A DNA stretch of 64,000 bases, taken from positions 3,385,001 through 3,449,000 of the forward strand of contig NZ_AP025667.1 in the NCBI RefSeq assembly GCF_022846655.1, read 5' to 3'. The notes under the pieces are model-generated. The model ran no database searches. It saw nothing but the letters and a program-made list of their open reading frames with translations, and was not told the DNA's origin. Source of the stretch: Streptomyces seoulensis. Lineage in GTDB: Bacteria; Actinomycetota; Actinomycetes; Streptomycetales; Streptomycetaceae. A program made the translations under genes and the position numbers. Shown here piece by piece: positions 61,353 through 64,000 of the stretch (positions within the stretch are counted from its first letter, which is position 1; each line of letters starts with the position of its first letter).

Positions 61353-62147
61353 TCAGGGCAGGATGGCGTCGACGTATCCGCCGTCCACGCGGAGCGCTCC
61401 CCCGGTGGTGGCCGACGCCTGGCCGGAGCTGAGGTAGACCACCATGTTGGCGATCTCCTCGGGCTCGATCAGGCGCTGGATCAGGGACTGGGGGCGGTGT
61501 TCGCGCATGAAGACCCGCTGGGCCTCGTCCCAGGGCAGGTTCTTGTCCACGAGCTGGTAGACGAAGTCCTCGACGCCCGCGGTGTGGGTGGGGCCCGCGA
61601 TGACGGAGTTGACGGTCACCCCGGTGCCGGCGGCCTTCTTGGCGAAGCCCCGGCTCACCGCGAGCAGGGCGGTCTTCGACATGCCGTACTGGATCATCTC
61701 GGCCGGGATGACGATGGCCGAGTCGCTGGCGATGTACAGCACGCGCCCCCAGCCTCGCCCGGTCATGCCGGGGAGGTAGAGCCGGGTCAGGCGGACGGCG
61801 GAGAGGACGTTGACCTCGAAGTAGCGCCGCCACTCGTCGTCGGTGAGTTCCAGCGGGTCGGCGGTGCCGAAGATGCCGAGGTTGTTGACGAGGATGTCCA
61901 CCTGGGGCAGGTCGCGCAGCAACTGCTGGGCGCCCTCTTCGGTGGAGACGTCCGCGGCGGCCGCGACGAACTCGGCGTCGGGGACCTGCTCGGCGAACTC
62001 GGCGATGCTCGCGGAGACGCGTTCGGCGTCGCGGCCGTTGACGGCCACGCGGGCACCGGCGCGGGCGAGGCCGACGGCGATGGCTGCGCCGATGCCCTGC
62101 GTCGAGCCGGTGACCAGGGCGGTGCGTCCGGTCAGATCGATGTGCAT
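61353..62147 (-). CDS. Short-chain dehydrogenase/reductase
   Basis: This 264-aa protein has the NAD(P)-binding motif TGSTQGIGAA, VNNLGIFG and the catalytic S...Y-x-x-x-K (IASDSA..YGMSK). It is a classical SDR; the substrate cannot be read. The N-terminus is soluble and complete, MHIDLTGRTALVTGS. It converges with the acetyltransferase gene. Confidence 0.88.
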   Translation of the reverse strand: MHIDLTGRTALVTGSTQGIGAAIAVGLARAGARVAVNGRDAERVSASIAEFAEQVPDAEFVAAAADVSTEEGAQQLLRDLPQVDILVNNLGIFGTADPLELTDDEWRRYFEVNVLSAVRLTRLYLPGMTGRGWGRVLYIASDSAIVIPAEMIQYGMSKTALLAVSRGFAKKAAGTGVTVNSVIAGPTHTAGVEDFVYQLVDKNLPWDEAQRVFMREHRPQSLIQRLIEPEEIANMVVYLSSGQASATTGGALRVDGGYVDAILP

Positions 62148-62293
62148 GGGGCGGGGGTTTCCTTCCGGTACGGGTGCGACGGCTGCGCCCAGTGTGCGGG
62201 GGCGGGGCCGGGAGGACGAAGAAGTGCCGTCCGCCCGCGTGTTCGCCCCGCCCCCGCATCCGGAGATCCCCTGTTCGGCCCAGTGCCGCGGCC

Positions 62294-64000
62294 TCAGTTC
62301 AGCTTGAACTTCTGCGCTGCGGCGCCGTTGCAGTCCCAGATCTGGAGCCGGGTGCCGTTGCTCGTGGTGCCGTTGGGCGCGTCGAGGCAGCGGCCGGACT
62401 GGGGGTTGCGCAGCGAGCCGTCGGCCTGCTGCTCCCACTTCTGCCCGCCGGCCCCGTTGCAGTCCCACAGCTCGACCTGGGTGCCGTTGGCCGTGCCGTT
62501 GCCGTTGATGTCCAGGCAGCGGCCGAGGGTGGAGAGCGAGGTGTCGGCTCGGTGGAACCAGTGCTGGTCGACGGACCAGGTCTGGCAGTCCCAGAGCTGT
62601 ACGGCGGTGCCGTTGACGCCGGAGTCGTCGGCGGCGACGTCCACGCACTTGCCGCCGGGCGCGGCGACCGGTGCTCCGCCGTTGACGGCGAACTTCTGGG
62701 CGGCCGAGCCGTTGCAGTCCCAGATCCGCAGCCGGGTGCCGTTGCTCGTGGTGCCGTTGGGCGCGTCCAGGCAGCGGCCGGACTGGGGGTTGCGCAGCGA
62801 GCCGTCGGCCTGCTGGACCCACTTCTGCCCGCCGGCCCCGTTGCAGTCCCACAGCTCGACCTCGGTGCCGTTGGCCGTGCCGTTGCCGTTGATGTCCAGG
62901 CAGCGGGAGATGGTGCCGAGGGAGGTGTCGGGGTTGTGGGTCCAGTGCTGGTCCTCGGCGTAGGTCTGGCAGTCCCAGAGCTGCACGCCGGCGCCGTTGA
63001 CCCCGGTGTCGTCGGCGGCGACGTCCACGCACTTGCCGCCGGGGCCCGCGATGGTGCCCTGGGGGCCGTTGGGCACGTTGGTCTGGCCGGAGTAGCCCGC
63101 CGCGACGACGTTGGCCTGCACCGCGTTCTCGGCGGCGTCGGAGGGATAGCCGGAGACCATGGCGCCCTCGAAGAAGGTGCCCATGTTCCAGTTGCTGTTG
63201 TCGCCGCCCGTGCCGAGGATGATGCCGCCCTCCTGCTGCATGGGCCGGTAGCCGCCGCGCGAGGGCAGCGCGCCGTCCCACCAGGTGCTCAGGGAGCCGG
63301 TCTGGGAGTTGCCGCCCTTGAGGGCGTACCGGGTCTGGCCGTCGTTCTTCAGCACGGCGGTGACGTAGGTGCTGTTGTTGCCCCGGTTGGCGAGGTTGGA
63401 GCCGTTGTCGCCCTGGAACATGCCGTTCTCCAGGTCGGCCTCGACCCAGGGCCCGCTGCCGGTGCAGGGGGCGAAGTAGCAGGTGGTGGCGATGGAGACG
63501 GCGTCCATGTGGCCGTTGCCGGTGTCGGCGGGGGTGCGTTCGGCGTTGCCGTAGTCGAAGCAGCAGGCGGAGCCGACGTGGGTGCCGCTGGCCACCATGT
63601 AGACGCCCTCGGGCTGCCCGTTCACCGCGACGCCGGAGGCCTGGCCGGTGGAGCGGTAGCCGACGCCGGGTGAGATCCAGATGCCGTAGACCTTGTGGCC
63701 GCCCGCGGTGACGGCCAGTTCGCTCGCGTCGGCGGCGCGGTCGGCGCCCATGCCCGCGGTGCCGGCCGGGCCGGGGTTGAGGTCGTTGTGGCGGCTGGTC
63801 TGGTCGTAGATCTTCGTCATGCGACAGGTGGTGCCGCCGCAGAAGGTGTCCTGGCGGCCCGCGTCCGCGTAGCCGCCGGTGGCCAGGAGACCGATGTCGG
63901 TGGCGGCGCCGTCCGAGGCGCGGGTGACCCGGTACAGCGGGCCGTTGTAGCCGGAGAACAGCGCCCGGATCGTGCTGTGCGCGGCGACGCAGGGGGTGCC
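62294..64000 (-). CDS. GH54-type alpha-L-arabinofuranosidase with two ricin-type lectin modules (5' end outside window)
   Basis: The frame is open to the right edge; upstream of Met at 63820 the frame still encodes family sequence (PCVAAHSTIRALFSGYNGPLYRVTR), so the gene continues past 64000. The N-terminal half is an AbfB-type catalytic domain (about residues up to 63070, with YGIWISPGVGYR, DYGNAERTPADTGNGHMDAVS, WVEADLENGMFQG). It is followed by two ricin B-lectin modules of 128 aa (QxW repeats, LDINGNGTANGT, RCLDAPNGTTSNGT). It probably releases arabinose from arabinoxylan while anchored to polysaccharide. Confidence 0.9.
   Translation of the reverse strand, partial: GTPCVAAHSTIRALFSGYNGPLYRVTRASDGAATDIGLLATGGYADAGRQDTFCGGTTCRMTKIYDQTSRHNDLNPGPAGTAGMGADRAADASELAVTAGGHKVYGIWISPGVGYRSTGQASGVAVNGQPEGVYMVASGTHVGSACCFDYGNAERTPADTGNGHMDAVSIATTCYFAPCTGSGPWVEADLENGMFQGDNGSNLANRGNNSTYVTAVLKNDGQTRYALKGGNSQTGSLSTWWDGALPSRGGYRPMQQEGGIILGTGGDNSNWNMGTFFEGAMVSGYPSDAAENAVQANVVAAGYSGQTNVPNGPQGTIAGPGGKCVDVAADDTGVNGAGVQLWDCQTYAEDQHWTHNPDTSLGTISRCLDINGNGTANGTEVELWDCNGAGGQKWVQQADGSLRNPQSGRCLDAPNGTTSNGTRLRIWDCNGSAAQKFAVNGGAPVAAPGGKCVDVAADDSGVNGTAVQLWDCQTWSVDQHWFHRADTSLSTLGRCLDINGNGTANGTQVELWDCNGAGGQKWEQQADGSLRNPQSGRCLDAPNGTTSNGTRLQIWDCNGAAAQKFKLN
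62325..63050 (-). repeat. Two near-identical 384-bp lectin-module repeats inside the GH54 gene
   Basis: Segments such as CAGTCCCAGATC at 62331 and 62715 and the following ~95 bases recur with an offset of 384 bp (128 codons). The DNA identity is far above that of separate gene copies, pointing to recent duplication or gene conversion. Confidence 0.8.

Overview
The window looks like a piece of a Streptomyces (or close relative) chromosome. GC is very high, genes are dense with frequent GTG and occasional TTG starts, and neighbouring genes often overlap by 4 bases (ATGA/GTGA). The gene families present (snapalysin with a LysR regulator, SpoIIE-type phosphatases, secreted glycosidases with ricin-type lectin tails) are typical of that genus. 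I saw no tRNA, rRNA, CRISPR array, insertion sequence or prophage. Both edges cut a secreted glycosidase gene.

Layout. 1-4459: a truncated GH2 enzyme and a Tat-exported GH127 enzyme with a lectin tail. 4478-9273: a small ferredoxin-like-barrel protein, a KefB-type antiporter, a NarL-type two-component pair, a damaged small membrane protein and a YihY protein. 9263-13387: an Asp23/Gls24 envelope-stress locus. One membrane operon (Asp23, DUF2273-like, DUF6286-like, AmaP, YihY) diverges from an operon encoding a sigma factor, a protein joining an anti-sigma zinc motif to an Asp23 domain, and a further Asp23-like protein. 13511-21831: a SigK/RskA locus with a fasciclin lipoprotein and a lipid-modifying operon (flavoprotein, DUF1365, two CFA-type methyltransferases, DUF1295). 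Its content matches the Mycobacterium tuberculosis sigK locus, and three sites share a putative SigK promoter, CCAATCC-N16-CGGAT(T/G). 21902-35416: housekeeping and stress genes (DUF2231-Rieske, DUF488, a second YihY, PAS/GAF/SpoIIE phosphatase, GCS2 ligase, GH16, DMT transporter), two tandem snapalysin genes with a divergent LysR regulator, a membrane protein and DedA.

35480-50060: a complete high-affinity group 1h (group 5) [NiFe]-hydrogenase locus in two convergent blocks. The plus-strand block holds an uncharacterised 490-aa protein, hhyS, hhyL, a NifU-like protein, a DUF5947 protein, two small proteins and hypA. The minus-strand block holds hypX, a maturation peptidase, hypB, hypF, hypC, hypD and hypE. 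Together they encode the enzyme that scavenges trace H2 and almost everything needed to build its Ni-Fe(CN)2CO centre, including HypX for CO synthesis in air. 50271-64000: carotenoid oxygenase, AI-2E transporter, secreted proteins (GH25 lysozyme, M1 peptidase, SGNH lipase), a maltokinase-cap protein, phosphoglucomutase, a methyltransferase remnant, GNAT, SDR, and a GH54 arabinofuranosidase with two lectin modules running off the edge.

The strongest leads are the SigK regulon with its repeated promoter motif, the zinc-motif/Asp23 fusion beside a sigma factor, the 11-bp repeat array upstream of a snapalysin gene, and the unknown small genes of the hydrogenase operon.
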